This document shows, piece by piece, positions 28,110 through 37,417 of a stretch of 64,000 bases of DNA; positions within the stretch are counted from its first letter, which is position 1; every line of letters starts with the position of its first letter. Below the pieces are notes generated by a model. It made no database searches, was not told where the DNA came from, and saw only the letters and a program-made list of their open reading frames with translations. A program made the translations under genes and the position numbers. The stretch comes from Bacteroidota bacterium (lineage in GTDB: Bacteria; Bacteroidota; Bacteroidia; Chitinophagales; Chitinophagaceae). The DNA lies in the NCBI GenBank assembly GCA_030706605.1, contig JAUZOE010000004.1, forward strand, positions 124,001 through 188,000, in the 5' to 3' direction.

Positions 28110-29158
28110 CCCCTTGGCTTATATTTTGCAAGATTAAAAATCTCTCTCGGCTCCATTTTCATCAGGTCAGGAAGTTTCGTTTCCGGGAATTTCTCCATAT
28201 ACTTTCTCACAATCTGCAATCCTGAAAAAGTTCCCAAATTTCCAGGCGCACCTTCGCCCAATTCCGGGGTCTTGGGGCTTTCGCCAATATAATTTTTTAT
28301 GATGTTCTGATCACTATTATTGAGCAGATTATTATTCAAAAAGAAATCCCAGATTACCGCTTCATTTTTATATACATCCTTCATTTGATCGCTGGTATAC
28401 CCTATACACACATTATCAGGAGTATAAGGCAAAAATTTTGTAAGAAGAAATAATCGTCTTCCTTTTTCCACCATTTCCTCTATCAATGGTTTACCATCGC
28501 TATTGTCATGATACATATCGTCAATAATATTCCTCATGCAGTTTACCGGAATATGTTCCGCATCAAAATTATTGGCAAGATAATCGGGGTATTGCTCTCG
28601 TCCTTCCCTGCTTTTATAAAACGAAAAATTACTCCCCAAATGAAGTTGAAGCCCGATACCCAAACCATAAGTTGTAAGAATATCGCCCTGCGTACCAAAT
28701 GAAGTCTCAAAATTGGCATTGATAGGGCCAATAAAAGTAATGACTGCGTTGGGTAATTTGTATTTAGGAAAATAATATTTCACATATTGCAGTCCATTCC
28801 TTATAGCTTGTGTTTCTTTATTAAAATTCTTATAAATTAAATCAGAAGAATCTTTTATAGGCGTATAATCATGAATAAATAAACGTATCGCTTTATCCTG
28901 TGGATTGCCGGGGATTAAAAGACTATCCATATCAAGACCCAAAATATTTTCAACAAAATCAGGCATAAAATGAGGATATTTTTGAAAAACTATTTTTAGC
29001 GATTCAGCAACCTTCATAGTATCAATTTCAAAAAAATCCTGCTCAAACCTTTTCGTTTCTATATTTATTTTGATAGAGGAAACATCAGGAATATTTTTTT
29101 TGCTGCCACAGGAAAATAAAAAGATAATGGTAGCCAGGGGAAATAAAATTTTCTTCAT
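28106..29158 (-). CDS. gldB: Gliding motility lipoprotein GldB
   Basis: GldB is a lipoprotein needed for gliding in Flavobacterium; its biochemical role is unresolved. The 350-residue product has a lipoprotein signal with Cys17 (IFLFSCGSKK). The GldB core has KRFEQDFFEIDT, YPHFMPDFVENILG, FIGPINANFETSFG and EHIPVNCMRNI. The region PEILNLLIEEMVEKGRR-like (PLIEEMVEKGRRLFLL) recalls metalloprotease-type DUF2268 relatives. It is divergent from nadE across 81 bases, a neighbourhood known for gldB. It overlaps apaG convergently by four bases. Confidence 0.9.
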   Translation of the reverse strand: MKKILFPLATIIFLFSCGSKKNIPDVSSIKINIETKRFEQDFFEIDTMKVAESLKIVFQKYPHFMPDFVENILGLDMDSLLIPGNPQDKAIRLFIHDYTPIKDSSDLIYKNFNKETQAIRNGLQYVKYYFPKYKLPNAVITFIGPINANFETSFGTQGDILTTYGLGIGLQLHLGSNFSFYKSREGREQYPDYLANNFDAEHIPVNCMRNIIDDMYHDNSDGKPLIEEMVEKGRRLFLLTKFLPYTPDNVCIGYTSDQMKDVYKNEAVIWDFFLNNNLLNNSDQNIIKNYIGESPKTPELGEGAPGNLGTFSGLQIVRKYMEKFPETKLPDLMKMEPREIFNLAKYKPRG

Positions 29159-29239
29159 ACAACAAATAAAAGGAAAAAATAAATGAGAGATTTGTTAAAT
29201 GGAAAAAATATTAAATTTTTATTCATTTAATTTTACAAT

Positions 29240-30922
29240 ATGAAAATTATTCTTGCACAGCAAAATTACCATATTGGCAATTTTGATAAAAATATTCATA
29301 AAATTATTGAAGCCATTAATGAGGCAAAAAGCCGGGATGCTGATCTCATCGTATTTAGCGAAATGTGTATCTGTGGCTATCCCGCCAGGGATTTTTTAGA
29401 TTTCAATGATTTTATCAATAAATGTTTTAAAAGTATTGATACTTTAAAACAACACGCAGATACTATTGGTGTTATTGTAGGCTCTCCCGACCGGAACCCT
29501 GTACGTGAAGGAAAAGATCTTTTTAATGCTGCATTTTTTTTATATGAAAAAGAAATAAAAAGCATCGCACACAAAACCTGCCTGCCTAATTACGACGTAT
29601 TTGACGAATATCGCTATTTTGAACCGGCATATGATTGGAATGTTATTGAATTTAAAGGGAAAAAAATTGCGCTTACTATTTGTGAAGATATCTGGAACCT
29701 GGGTGATAATCCGCTATACCGTATTTGCCCAATGGATATTTTAATGAAACAGGAACCCGATTTTATGATCAATATTTCTGCTTCGCCTTTTGATTATACT
29801 CATGATGAAGACAGGAAAGCAACTATCAAATCGAATGTAATCAAATACAAAATACCTCTTTTTTATTGCAATGCAGTTGGCAGTCAGACAGAAATCATTT
29901 TTGACGGCGCTTCTTTGGTTTTTGATAAAGAGGCCAACCTTTGTTGCCAGCTTCCTCAATTTAAAGAGGAACTGAAAGAAGTTGTTTTAAATAATGACGG
30001 CAGTATCAATCTTCCGGTATTAGAAACTGCGGCAGTAGTACCCAGCCACCCTTTAGACCCTTTACATTTTATTCCCGGCTTAAATATTTCACAAGTATAT
30101 GAAGCTATCGTTTTGGGCATAAAAGATTATTTTGATAAAATGGGATTCACAAAAGCCATCATTGGCAGCAGTGGCGGCATTGACAGCGCCGTAACACTGG
30201 CACTTGCCTGTGCCGCTTTAGGAAAAGAAAATGTAAGAGCCATTTTAATGCCTTCGGAATATTCAACTTCTCATTCCATAGATGATGCAGAAAAACTTAG
30301 TAAAAATATTGGAAATCCTTATGACATTATTCCGATAAAAAAAATATACAACCAGTTTTTAAATGAACTTGAACCGGTTTTCAACGGACTCCCGTTTAGC
30401 GTCGCAGAAGAAAATATCCAGAGTAGGACAAGAGGCAACTTACTAATGGCTATCGCCAATAAATTCGGTTATATTTTATTGAATACTTCCAATAAAAGTG
30501 AACTGGCCACAGGTTATGGAACACTATATGGAGATATGGCCGGAGGCCTGGGTGTGCTTGGCGATTGTTATAAACTCCAGGTATATGAACTGGCAAAATA
30601 TATCAATGCTGAGAAAGAAATTATCCCGTCAAATATTATTACTAAAGCGCCTTCTGCAGAATTAAGACCAGACCAAAAGGATATTGATAGTCTTCCTCCT
30701 TATGAAATTCTTGATAAAATTTTGTATCAATATATTGAAAAGGTACAAGGGCCTGCCTTAATAAAATCAAAAGGGTTTGATGCTGCACTTGTAGATAGAA
30801 TATTGAGAATGGTAAACAAAAACGAATATAAAAGGAATCAATTTTGTCCCATCATTCGTATTTCTCCAAAAGCATTTGGTGTAGGAAGAAGAGTACCTAT
30901 TGTCGCTAATTATTTGGATTAA
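29240..30922 (+). CDS. nadE: Glutamine-dependent NAD(+) synthetase
   Basis: NadE amidates nicotinate adenine dinucleotide in the last step of NAD synthesis. The 560-residue protein joins an N-terminal nitrilase-type glutaminase (residues 1-265) to the ATP-pyrophosphatase synthetase (290-560). In the glutaminase, Glu of VFSEMCICGYPARD, Lys of HKTCLPNY and Cys of LTICEDIWNLG form the catalytic triad. The synthetase has the P-loop SSGGIDSAVT, followed by SNKSELATGYGTLYGDMAGG. Both domains are complete, so ammonia can be generated internally. Confidence 0.96.
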   Translation: MKIILAQQNYHIGNFDKNIHKIIEAINEAKSRDADLIVFSEMCICGYPARDFLDFNDFINKCFKSIDTLKQHADTIGVIVGSPDRNPVREGKDLFNAAFFLYEKEIKSIAHKTCLPNYDVFDEYRYFEPAYDWNVIEFKGKKIALTICEDIWNLGDNPLYRICPMDILMKQEPDFMINISASPFDYTHDEDRKATIKSNVIKYKIPLFYCNAVGSQTEIIFDGASLVFDKEANLCCQLPQFKEELKEVVLNNDGSINLPVLETAAVVPSHPLDPLHFIPGLNISQVYEAIVLGIKDYFDKMGFTKAIIGSSGGIDSAVTLALACAALGKENVRAILMPSEYSTSHSIDDAEKLSKNIGNPYDIIPIKKIYNQFLNELEPVFNGLPFSVAEENIQSRTRGNLLMAIANKFGYILLNTSNKSELATGYGTLYGDMAGGLGVLGDCYKLQVYELAKYINAEKEIIPSNIITKAPSAELRPDQKDIDSLPPYEILDKILYQYIEKVQGPALIKSKGFDAALVDRILRMVNKNEYKRNQFCPIIRISPKAFGVGRRVPIVANYLD

Positions 30923-31025
30923 AAAGTTTTTTATAAAATCGTAGTTTTAAAAAACTGTAAACATAATATCCGGGGGATAAAGCTTAAATTGCTAAAGTCA
31001 AACATATTTAAAATCATTTCTTTTT

Positions 31026-32198
31026 ATGGAAGCATATATTATAGCAGGATTCAGAACAGCGGTTACCAAATCAAAACGAGGAGGATTCAGATTTTATCGC
31101 CCCGACGATTTAGCCGTAGATGTCATCAAAGGGTTACTGGCATCTGTTCCAGAACTGGAAAGTAAAAGAGTAGATGACCTGATAGTTGGAAACGCAGTGC
31201 CGGAAGCCGAGCAAGGCTTGCAGGTAGGACGTATGATAAGTGTAAGAGCATTAGGTATTTCTGTTCCCGGCATGACAGTAAACCGATATTGTGCCAGCGG
31301 TTTGGAAACAATTGCGATTGCTACTGCAAAAATCAGAAGTGGAATGGCAGATTGTATTATTGCCGGAGGTACAGAAAGTATGACTATGGTGCCAACGGCT
31401 GGGTGGAAACCTGTGCCAGCCTATTCTGTAACATCAGAAACTCCTGATTATTATCTAGGTATGGGGCTAACTGCTGAATCTGTAGCAAAAGAATATAGAG
31501 TTACCCGCGAACAGCAGGATGAATTCAGCTTTTATTCTCATCAGAAAGCACTGAACGCGATCAACAACGGATATTTTAAAAGTGGTATTTTACCAATGCC
31601 GGTAGAAGAAATTTATGTTGACAAAAACAACAAAAAACAAAAGAAAAGTTTTGTGGTAGATACTGATGAAGGCGTACGGGCAGATACTTCAATAGAAGCC
31701 CTTGCAAAATTAAAACCAGCCTTCGCTTTAGGTGGTACAGTTACCGCCGGGAACTCTTCGCAAACTAGTGATGGTGCTGCTTTCGTAATTGTGATGAGTG
31801 AAAAAATGATGAATGAATTAAAACTAAAACCCATTGCCCGTTTGGTTTCCTGCGTTAGCGCAGGTGTACATCCCCGAATAATGGGCATAGGTCCTGTGGA
31901 GGCAGTTCCAAAAGTATTGAAGCAGGCAGGAATGAATCTTTCGCAAATAGATTTAATTGAACTAAATGAAGCATTTGCTTCGCAATCTCTTGCAGTAATT
32001 AAGACCCTTGAACTGGATTCTTCAAAAGTAAATATCAATGGCGGCGCTATTGCACTTGGTCATCCGCTGGGATGCACAGGTGCTAAACTTACCATTCAGA
32101 TCATTAATGACATGAAGCGACTCAATAAAAAATATGGAATTGTGACTGCCTGTGTTGGTGGTGGACAAGGCGTTGCCGGAATTATTGAAAATTTGTAG
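31026..32198 (+). CDS. Acetyl-CoA C-acyltransferase (thiolase)
   Basis: A thiolase that cleaves 3-ketoacyl-CoA or condenses two acetyl-CoA. In the 390-residue chain Cys89 (NRYCASGLETIA) is the acyl-accepting nucleophile. His in LNEAFASQ..INGGAIALGHPLGCTGA and the second Cys in VTACVGGGQG complete the site. The sequence is closer to the FadA/FadI-type degradative enzymes than to PhaA, judging by the EAYIIAGFRTAV start. An acyl-CoA dehydrogenase and a crotonase elsewhere in the window serve the same pathway but are not in one operon. Confidence 0.92.
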   Translation: MEAYIIAGFRTAVTKSKRGGFRFYRPDDLAVDVIKGLLASVPELESKRVDDLIVGNAVPEAEQGLQVGRMISVRALGISVPGMTVNRYCASGLETIAIATAKIRSGMADCIIAGGTESMTMVPTAGWKPVPAYSVTSETPDYYLGMGLTAESVAKEYRVTREQQDEFSFYSHQKALNAINNGYFKSGILPMPVEEIYVDKNNKKQKKSFVVDTDEGVRADTSIEALAKLKPAFALGGTVTAGNSSQTSDGAAFVIVMSEKMMNELKLKPIARLVSCVSAGVHPRIMGIGPVEAVPKVLKQAGMNLSQIDLIELNEAFASQSLAVIKTLELDSSKVNINGGAIALGHPLGCTGAKLTIQIINDMKRLNKKYGIVTACVGGGQGVAGIIENL

Positions 32199-32235
32199 CC
32201 TTTTTTAAAAACCAACAATCATTTTCTAATTCAAA

Positions 32236-33189
32236 TTATAACTTCACACTAAGACCTACTGCTATCAATGATTTCAATTGCAACCCAGGAGAATTATGAT
32301 TCGGACCAAACAATTTTACATCATCATCATAAATTAAATTAAGTCCAAGGCTGGCTGTAAGTACTTTAGAAAGTTTGGCTGTAAACATATTATTCATCAT
32401 CACATCCACATTTTGTGGATTATGCTCATAATTTGAAAAAAGATCAAGCCTTCCGTTATAACCAATTACTTTACTCAATTTCGCAATATAAGTTGCACTT
32501 AAAAAAGCGGCAATTTCTTTTTTTACCTGTTCGCCCGGGATTACACCATAGGCTCCCTTTGCTGATAAACTGTCATCTCTTACAACAGTCCAGCGTGAAG
32601 TGATAGGTGAAATAAAAATCGATAATCCTTTTGCAGGTTTAAAATCCAGCCCCAGACTTAATAGAAAATAACCGGGGGCAAGAAAATTAGATAAAAGATC
32701 CCGGGAACTATCTCCATTGTAATTATATCCTTTAGAAAACTGAGAATGAAAATTAAATAAGCCTGCCAGGTTTAGTTTTGGATTCAACTCATAGCCAACT
32801 TTAGATAAAAGATCAATTCTGTCATCATTTTTCCTAGTACCAAGGCTGGTTGTGTTAACCAAACCATAATTAAGATCCAGTGTATTATCCCAGCTATACC
32901 TGCTTTTTTTATAAAAAGCATAAACTCCCAGGTAAGAAGCTATAGACAAAGAAAAATCGTCTCCGCCAGCTGCCCAGTTACTTTGACTTCCCTGCCCAAA
33001 ATTTAGATTAAAAATGCCACCGGTTTTCCATGTTTTGCCACTGTCAACTTTTGGTTTTTTAATTTCCCGGGTAGCCTCGGCCTTCAGTTCATTCACGCTT
33101 TGATCCTGTCCAAAACAGAGAGAAGGAATGAAGAAAATGAAAATAAAAAAAATAGTAAAAATACAAGATCGCGAAAAATAAGTTCTCAT
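32236..33189 (-). CDS. DUF3078 outer-membrane protein
   Basis: A 317-residue exported protein with a signal peptide (residues 8-27, ending CFGQ). The DUF3078 signature is TWKTGGIFNLNFGQGSQSNWAAGGDDF, followed by strand-rich sequence (YSWDNTLDLNYGLVNT, DRIDLLSKVGYEL) and a barrel-like end, IAVGLSVKL. The family is widespread in Bacteroidota and its function is unknown. It is convergent with the thiolase gene (37 bases). Confidence 0.85.
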   Translation of the reverse strand: MRTYFSRSCIFTIFFIFIFFIPSLCFGQDQSVNELKAEATREIKKPKVDSGKTWKTGGIFNLNFGQGSQSNWAAGGDDFSLSIASYLGVYAFYKKSRYSWDNTLDLNYGLVNTTSLGTRKNDDRIDLLSKVGYELNPKLNLAGLFNFHSQFSKGYNYNGDSSRDLLSNFLAPGYFLLSLGLDFKPAKGLSIFISPITSRWTVVRDDSLSAKGAYGVIPGEQVKKEIAAFLSATYIAKLSKVIGYNGRLDLFSNYEHNPQNVDVMMNNMFTAKLSKVLTASLGLNLIYDDDVKLFGPNHNSPGLQLKSLIAVGLSVKL

Positions 33190-33226
33190 TTAAATAGTGC
33201 TTTATTCATTTACATTTACGGGAAAG

Positions 33227-33234
33227 CAAAAATA
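33227..33234 (-). promoter_or_regulatory. -7 promoter box of the DUF3078 gene
   Basis: TATTTTTG on the minus strand, fitting TAnnTTTG, about 37 bases before the ATG at 33189. Confidence 0.4.
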
Positions 33235-33355
33235 ACAATACAATTAATTGTTCAAATATGTTTAGCTATTATATGAAAAGTAATTTTTTATGATTTACCA
33301 AATTTCTAACAGAAATCCATTACTTTGTAAATCAATAAATTTAAAATATCCTTCT

Positions 33356-33652
33356 ATGGAAGAATTAATCCAAAAATTGCAAAATACTCATGGTCTTAGT
33401 GCTGAACAATCACAAAGTATTTTAAATACAATAACAAGCTATGTAAAGGAAAAATTCCCAATGGTCGGCGGGGCAATAGACAATCTTTTTCAATCCGGTA
33501 GCACACCAGCAGGTGCAAATAACGCTGCACAAAATAATGGAGATTTCCTTAATAAGATTTCAGATTTCATTCCCGGCGCTACCGGCGAAAAAATTGAAGA
33601 AATTGCAAAAAAAAAATTGGGCGGTTTTTTTGGAGAAAATAAAACAGACTGA
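33356..33652 (+). CDS. Small helical protein, function unknown
   Basis: Not recognised. From the ATG at 33356 the product has 98 residues; an upstream ATG at 33290 would add 22 residues with an unlike, polar composition. Residues 1-45 form amphipathic helices (MEELIQKLQNTHGLSAEQ). A Gly/Asn/Ala-rich linker and a second helical segment (GEKIEEIAKKKLGGFFG) follow. No signal or membrane segment is present. It resembles small DUF937/DUF2267-like helical proteins only superficially. It stands alone between divergent DUF3078 and convergent acyl-CoA dehydrogenase. Confidence 0.6.
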   Translation: MEELIQKLQNTHGLSAEQSQSILNTITSYVKEKFPMVGGAIDNLFQSGSTPAGANNAAQNNGDFLNKISDFIPGATGEKIEEIAKKKLGGFFGENKTD

Positions 33653-33725
33653 TATTTTCAAATGCCAGTATAATAGCAATTAATTTTTGAATTATTTTAA
33701 CCGGGGTGGGACGGAAAATTGCATC

Positions 33726-34865
33726 TTAATTTAAAACTTCTCTTGCAATTACTATCTTTTGTATTTCGCTGGTACCTTCTCCTATAGTACACAATTTCGA
33801 ATCCCGGTAAAATTTTTCAACCGGGAAATCTTTTGTATAACCATATCCTCCAAAAATCTGAACAGCATCCGTAGCAATTTTCACAGCTATCTCACTTGAA
33901 TAATATTTTGCCATTGCAGATTCTTTAGTCACATTTTCGCCACGCTCTTTTAGATCACAAGCCTGGTTTATCAATAATTCTGCAGCCATTATTTCAGTAG
34001 CCATATCAGCTAACTTGAATGAAATTGCCTGAAATTCGGCAATAGGTTTACCAAACTGGTGTCTCTCTTTTGCATATTGCAATGATGCTTCATAAGCTCC
34101 CATGGCAATTCCTAATCCTAATGAAGCTATAGAAATCCGGCCGCCATCAAGCACATACATTGCCTGCCTGAACCCATCCCCCACATCGCCCATTCTTGCA
34201 GAATCCGGTATCCGGCAATTATCAAATATCATTTCTGCCGTCTCACTTGCGCGCATTCCTAATTTATTTTCCTTTCTACCACCGGTAAATCCTTTAGTAT
34301 CACGAGTAACAATAAACGAAGTTGAATTATCCCTGGTATGTGGCTCACCGGTACGGCAAATGACCACGGCTACATCACCGCTTTTGCCGTGTGTTATCCA
34401 GTTTTTTGTCCCATTGATTACCCAGTCGGATCCTTCTTTAATAGCCACACATTGTATATTCCCCGCATCACTTCCTGTATTCGCTTCTGTCAATCCCCAG
34501 GCACCGATCAATTCTGCAGAAGCTAATTTTGGCAGAAATTCGTTTTTCTGTTCCACATTTCCAAATGCAAGAATATGACCCACACAAAGCGAATTGTGAG
34601 CGGCAAGTGATAGTCCTATTGATCCGCAAACTTTAGATATTTCCTGTATTATAGCGGTGTATTCAAAATACCCTAATCCTGCTCCACCGTATTCCTGTGG
34701 AATCAAAATTCCCATCATACCAATTTTCCCCAGTTCTTTAAAAATGTGCACAGGAAATTCCTGGCTTTCATCCCACTCCATTAAATGAGGTTTAATGTGT
34801 AATAAAGCAAAATCTTTAGCTGTTTGAGCTACCTGTTTTGTCAACTCATTTCTGGAAAAATTCAT
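33726..34865 (-). CDS. Acyl-CoA dehydrogenase
   Basis: A 379-residue FAD enzyme that introduces the first double bond in acyl-CoA oxidation. It has the N-terminal helical domain with GGAGLGYFEYTAIIQEI, the beta domain with AWGLTEANTGSDAG and NWITHGKSGDVAVV (FAD-binding), and the C-terminal domain with QIFGGYGYTKDFPVEKFYRDSK and the terminal catalytic-base region IGEGTSEIQKIVIAREVL. The pattern fits short- or branched-chain acyl-CoA dehydrogenases; the substrate length is not readable. It has no adjacent electron-transfer genes. Confidence 0.93.
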   Translation of the reverse strand: MNFSRNELTKQVAQTAKDFALLHIKPHLMEWDESQEFPVHIFKELGKIGMMGILIPQEYGGAGLGYFEYTAIIQEISKVCGSIGLSLAAHNSLCVGHILAFGNVEQKNEFLPKLASAELIGAWGLTEANTGSDAGNIQCVAIKEGSDWVINGTKNWITHGKSGDVAVVICRTGEPHTRDNSTSFIVTRDTKGFTGGRKENKLGMRASETAEMIFDNCRIPDSARMGDVGDGFRQAMYVLDGGRISIASLGLGIAMGAYEASLQYAKERHQFGKPIAEFQAISFKLADMATEIMAAELLINQACDLKERGENVTKESAMAKYYSSEIAVKIATDAVQIFGGYGYTKDFPVEKFYRDSKLCTIGEGTSEIQKIVIAREVLN

Positions 34866-34965
34866 AGTTCATTCTTAATACTGCAATATAAATCTAATTT
34901 AATAAATGATTATAAAATTGAATAACTAGCAATGTAACAACCTTTACGGATACAAAATTTAGAAA

Positions 34966-35916
34966 TTATTTAATAGTAAGATAAGGAAATACTTTGTGAT
35001 ACAAATCATCAGTTACCATCATTATTTTCTTTATGTCATCTACAGAAATAAAATTTCCATGCTGATTTCTATATTGAAAAATGGCATTAGCCAGATTATA
35101 ATTAATGTAAGGATGCAATTTCATTTCATCAATAGTAGCTTTATTGATATTGATCTTTTTTAGCGGCTCATCATTTAAGACCAAATATGGTTTTATTTTT
35201 TGAAATGTAGAATCAGGAAGAAAATACGTCTCAGCCACCTGGTCTATTGAATAAAACCCTCCTAATTGATCTCTAAAAGCAATGATTCTTTTAGAAAGTT
35301 TACTTCCAATTCCGGGGAGTACAATATAATCATCAGCATCGCCCAGATTAATATCAACAAGTTGATATGTTTTCGTGACTTGCTTAAATTCATTCTTTTG
35401 GGAGTTGCTTTTCGCAGGCTGAGTATATTCTTTTACAACATCTTTTATTCTTATATGAGGCAGTAAACGCGTTACATCAGCCGGAGATAAGCCCCATATT
35501 TTCTTGATATCTTCAGGCTTATAAAATTTTCCTCCCTTCGAAATATATTTCCTGATAGTCCTTGCCGTTTTCTCCCTAATGCCTAATCTTATCCAATCAT
35601 TTACAGATATGGTATTGGGATCAAATAAAAAATAATCAGCCTGTACAGGCTGAAATTTTTTACCTGTATTAAAATTCTCGTTGTACCCATTTTCTCTGGA
35701 AAACTCAGAGCCATTTTTACTGGTTGAATCTATTTTCAACTGAGCTATCTCATTCTTAAATTTTGAATAATTAAATTTTTTCTCTTTTACAAAAAAAGAA
35801 AAAAACAAGGGTGCAAGGGTCAATACTAATATCAATATTAGAAGAGTTAAGATTCCAGACCTTTCCTTTTTTGTATAATTGAAATAATCTTTTAAAAACT
35901 GTTGCCACATAAGCAA
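34966..35916 (-). CDS. Membrane-anchored helix-hairpin-helix (ComEA-like) protein
   Basis: A 316-residue protein with an N-terminal membrane helix (about 21-42) and four helix-hairpin-helix DNA-binding motifs. Examples are IRLGIREKTARTIRKYISKGGKFY, DYIVLPGIGSKLSKRIIAFRDQLGGFY and ININKATIDEMKLHPYINYNLANAIFQYRNQHGNF. ComEA-type proteins bind incoming DNA in natural transformation, and this arrangement is common in Bacteroidota. Whether it functions in uptake here is inference; no other competence gene is nearby. Confidence 0.85.
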   Translation of the reverse strand: MLMWQQFLKDYFNYTKKERSGILTLLILILVLTLAPLFFSFFVKEKKFNYSKFKNEIAQLKIDSTSKNGSEFSRENGYNENFNTGKKFQPVQADYFLFDPNTISVNDWIRLGIREKTARTIRKYISKGGKFYKPEDIKKIWGLSPADVTRLLPHIRIKDVVKEYTQPAKSNSQKNEFKQVTKTYQLVDINLGDADDYIVLPGIGSKLSKRIIAFRDQLGGFYSIDQVAETYFLPDSTFQKIKPYLVLNDEPLKKININKATIDEMKLHPYINYNLANAIFQYRNQHGNFISVDDIKKIMMVTDDLYHKVFPYLTIK

Positions 35917-36028
35917 ATGTGATTATAAGATAGTGAGAATATCAAGCGGCTACTCTTGTCAACAGTTTAAATTTAGCGAATTTTCAGTAAAATGAATTTC
36001 AAAATAATTTCAACAAAGACATCTAATG

Positions 36029-36805
36029 TTAAACATTGAGTTTCAATCCGTCCCATGCCAATTTCATACCAGGGTTTAATTCATTATTTATTTCTTCGTG
36101 CAGGCCAAGTTGGTGGCTTATATGGGTAAACCAGGCATTAGGAATTTCCAATTCTTCTACAATCCCGATAGCCTCCCCAAGACTAAAATGAGAAATATGT
36201 TCAGTTTTACGGAGTGCATTCAGCACAAGCACTTTACTTCCCCTGATTTTTTCTTTTTCAACTTTGTCAATTCTATTAGCATCAGTAATGTAAGTAAAAT
36301 CGCCAAATCTAAATCCTAATACAGGCATGTTTGAATGGAAAACAAGGATAGGGGTTACCGGGATATCACCTACCATAAATGTTTTATCAGAAATAGTATT
36401 TAGGTTTACACTTGGTATACCAGGATATTTATCTTTCTCAAAAATATAATGAAACTCCCGGCGCAAAGCCTCCTGCGTAAGTGTATTAGCATATACTTCC
36501 ATCGTTTTTTGTTGAAAATAATTATAGGCTTTTATGTCGTCAAGTCCTGCTATATGATCCTTATGAGGATGCGTAAAGATAACTGCATCCAATTTTTTGA
36601 CATCCTCTCTCAACATCTGGGTTCTAAAATCAGGAGTAGTATCAACAACTAAAGTAGTAGTCTTGCTTTGTACTAAAATACTGCTTCTCAGTCTTTTATC
36701 TTTTATATTTGTCGATGTACATACACGGCAGCTACAGGCTATCATAGGTACTCCGCCACTGGTGCCTGTGCCAAGAAAAGTAATTCGAAGATCGGGATAA
36801 CTCAC
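36029..36805 (-). CDS. MBL-fold metallo-hydrolase (PhnP-like)
   Basis: A 258-residue metallo-beta-lactamase-fold hydrolase. The metal ligands are visible in FTHPHKDHIAGLDD (HxHxDH), with later HSNMPVLGFRFGDFTYITDAN and WFTHISHQLG. The N-terminus LGTGTSGGVPMIACSCRVCTS is characteristic of the PhnP/cyclic phosphodiesterase-like subgroup. It probably cleaves a phosphodiester, but the substrate is unknown. It is 34 bases downstream of the 91-residue gene and probably co-transcribed with it. Confidence 0.85.
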   Translation of the reverse strand: MSYPDLRITFLGTGTSGGVPMIACSCRVCTSTNIKDKRLRSSILVQSKTTTLVVDTTPDFRTQMLREDVKKLDAVIFTHPHKDHIAGLDDIKAYNYFQQKTMEVYANTLTQEALRREFHYIFEKDKYPGIPSVNLNTISDKTFMVGDIPVTPILVFHSNMPVLGFRFGDFTYITDANRIDKVEKEKIRGSKVLVLNALRKTEHISHFSLGEAIGIVEELEIPNAWFTHISHQLGLHEEINNELNPGMKLAWDGLKLNV

Positions 36806-36839
36806 TTTTCAAAGGTAATTATGAATTCTGAATTATAGT

Positions 36840-37115
36840 TTATTTTTCCAGGTTATGAATCCGGGCATTCACCTCATCATAGATTTTTTGCGAATCTTTT
36901 GTGAGTAAATCGTAATTAATATCTATAGAAGGAATAATATCTATCAAAGTATTGATTCGCCCTTCCGGAGTTAAAAATTTATTTAGTACAACTACTTTTT
37001 TATCTTCCAGGATGCAATAACCACTTTGAAAAGAACCTCTTTCATACCGCACTACATATCCCCCCTCTTCCAGAATTTTTTCTAATTTATTTAATGTCGA
37101 TTGATTGAATTTCAA
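36840..37115 (-). CDS. Conserved 91-residue protein of unknown function
   Basis: Not assigned. The 91 residues have no signal or membrane segment. The sequence GGYVVRYERGSFQSGYCILEDKKVVVLNKFLTPEGRINTL is of a type I associate with small conserved Bacteroidota proteins next to the MBL hydrolase gene. It has its own -7 box (37146-37153) and precedes the hydrolase by 34 bases, so the two may act together. Confidence 0.75.
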   Translation of the reverse strand: MKFNQSTLNKLEKILEEGGYVVRYERGSFQSGYCILEDKKVVVLNKFLTPEGRINTLIDIIPSIDINYDLLTKDSQKIYDEVNARIHNLEK

Positions 37116-37145
37116 AAAATAGTTTTTAAGTTATCCGAATAGGCA

Positions 37146-37153
37146 CAAAAGTA
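37146..37153 (-). promoter_or_regulatory. -7 promoter box of the 91-residue gene
   Basis: TACTTTTG on the minus strand, fitting TAnnTTTG, about 30 bases before the ATG at 37115. Confidence 0.45.
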
Positions 37154-37346
37154 CATTAATCCTTATAAATTAATATAGAAGATTTCGGTTTTCAGCCTTT
37201 CTGTAAATTCAAAATGCCCACAAGGGCACCTTGAACAACTATAGAAAAACCACCTCGCTAATGATATTATTTCATATATGAATTATAAAACACCTAAGTC
37301 CCTTTTTATCATTTGTCACCCAACGAATGTGAAGAAACAAAAAATT

Positions 37347-37377
37347 GGAAAAACCTCGTCCTTTTCAGGACGAGGTT
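37347..37377 (-). terminator. Rho-independent terminator of fusA
   Basis: Perfect ten-pair stem (AACCTCGTCC / GGACGAGGTT) around a six-base loop. Read on the minus strand it is followed by a T run. It lies 41 bases after the fusA stop. Confidence 0.85.
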
Positions 37378-37417
37378 ATATTAATTAGATCTTATATTTT
37401 GTAAAACTCAAAGAGAA

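Larger units (their letters stand above)
37116..37417. other. 302-bp intergenic region
   Basis: It contains the fusA terminator (37347-37377), a short hairpin TGCCC-ACAA-GGGCA (37215-37228) and the -7 box of the 91-residue gene. Nothing else was seen. Confidence 0.6.

Noticed and set aside
30925-30956. Nine-pair inverted repeat after nadE (AGTTTTTTA / TAAAAAACT)
   Set aside because: Almost entirely A-T, a long loop and no T tract; not counted as a terminator.
37215-37228. Small hairpin TGCCC-ACAA-GGGCA
   Set aside because: Five-pair stem without a clear role; the real fusA terminator is at 37347-37377.
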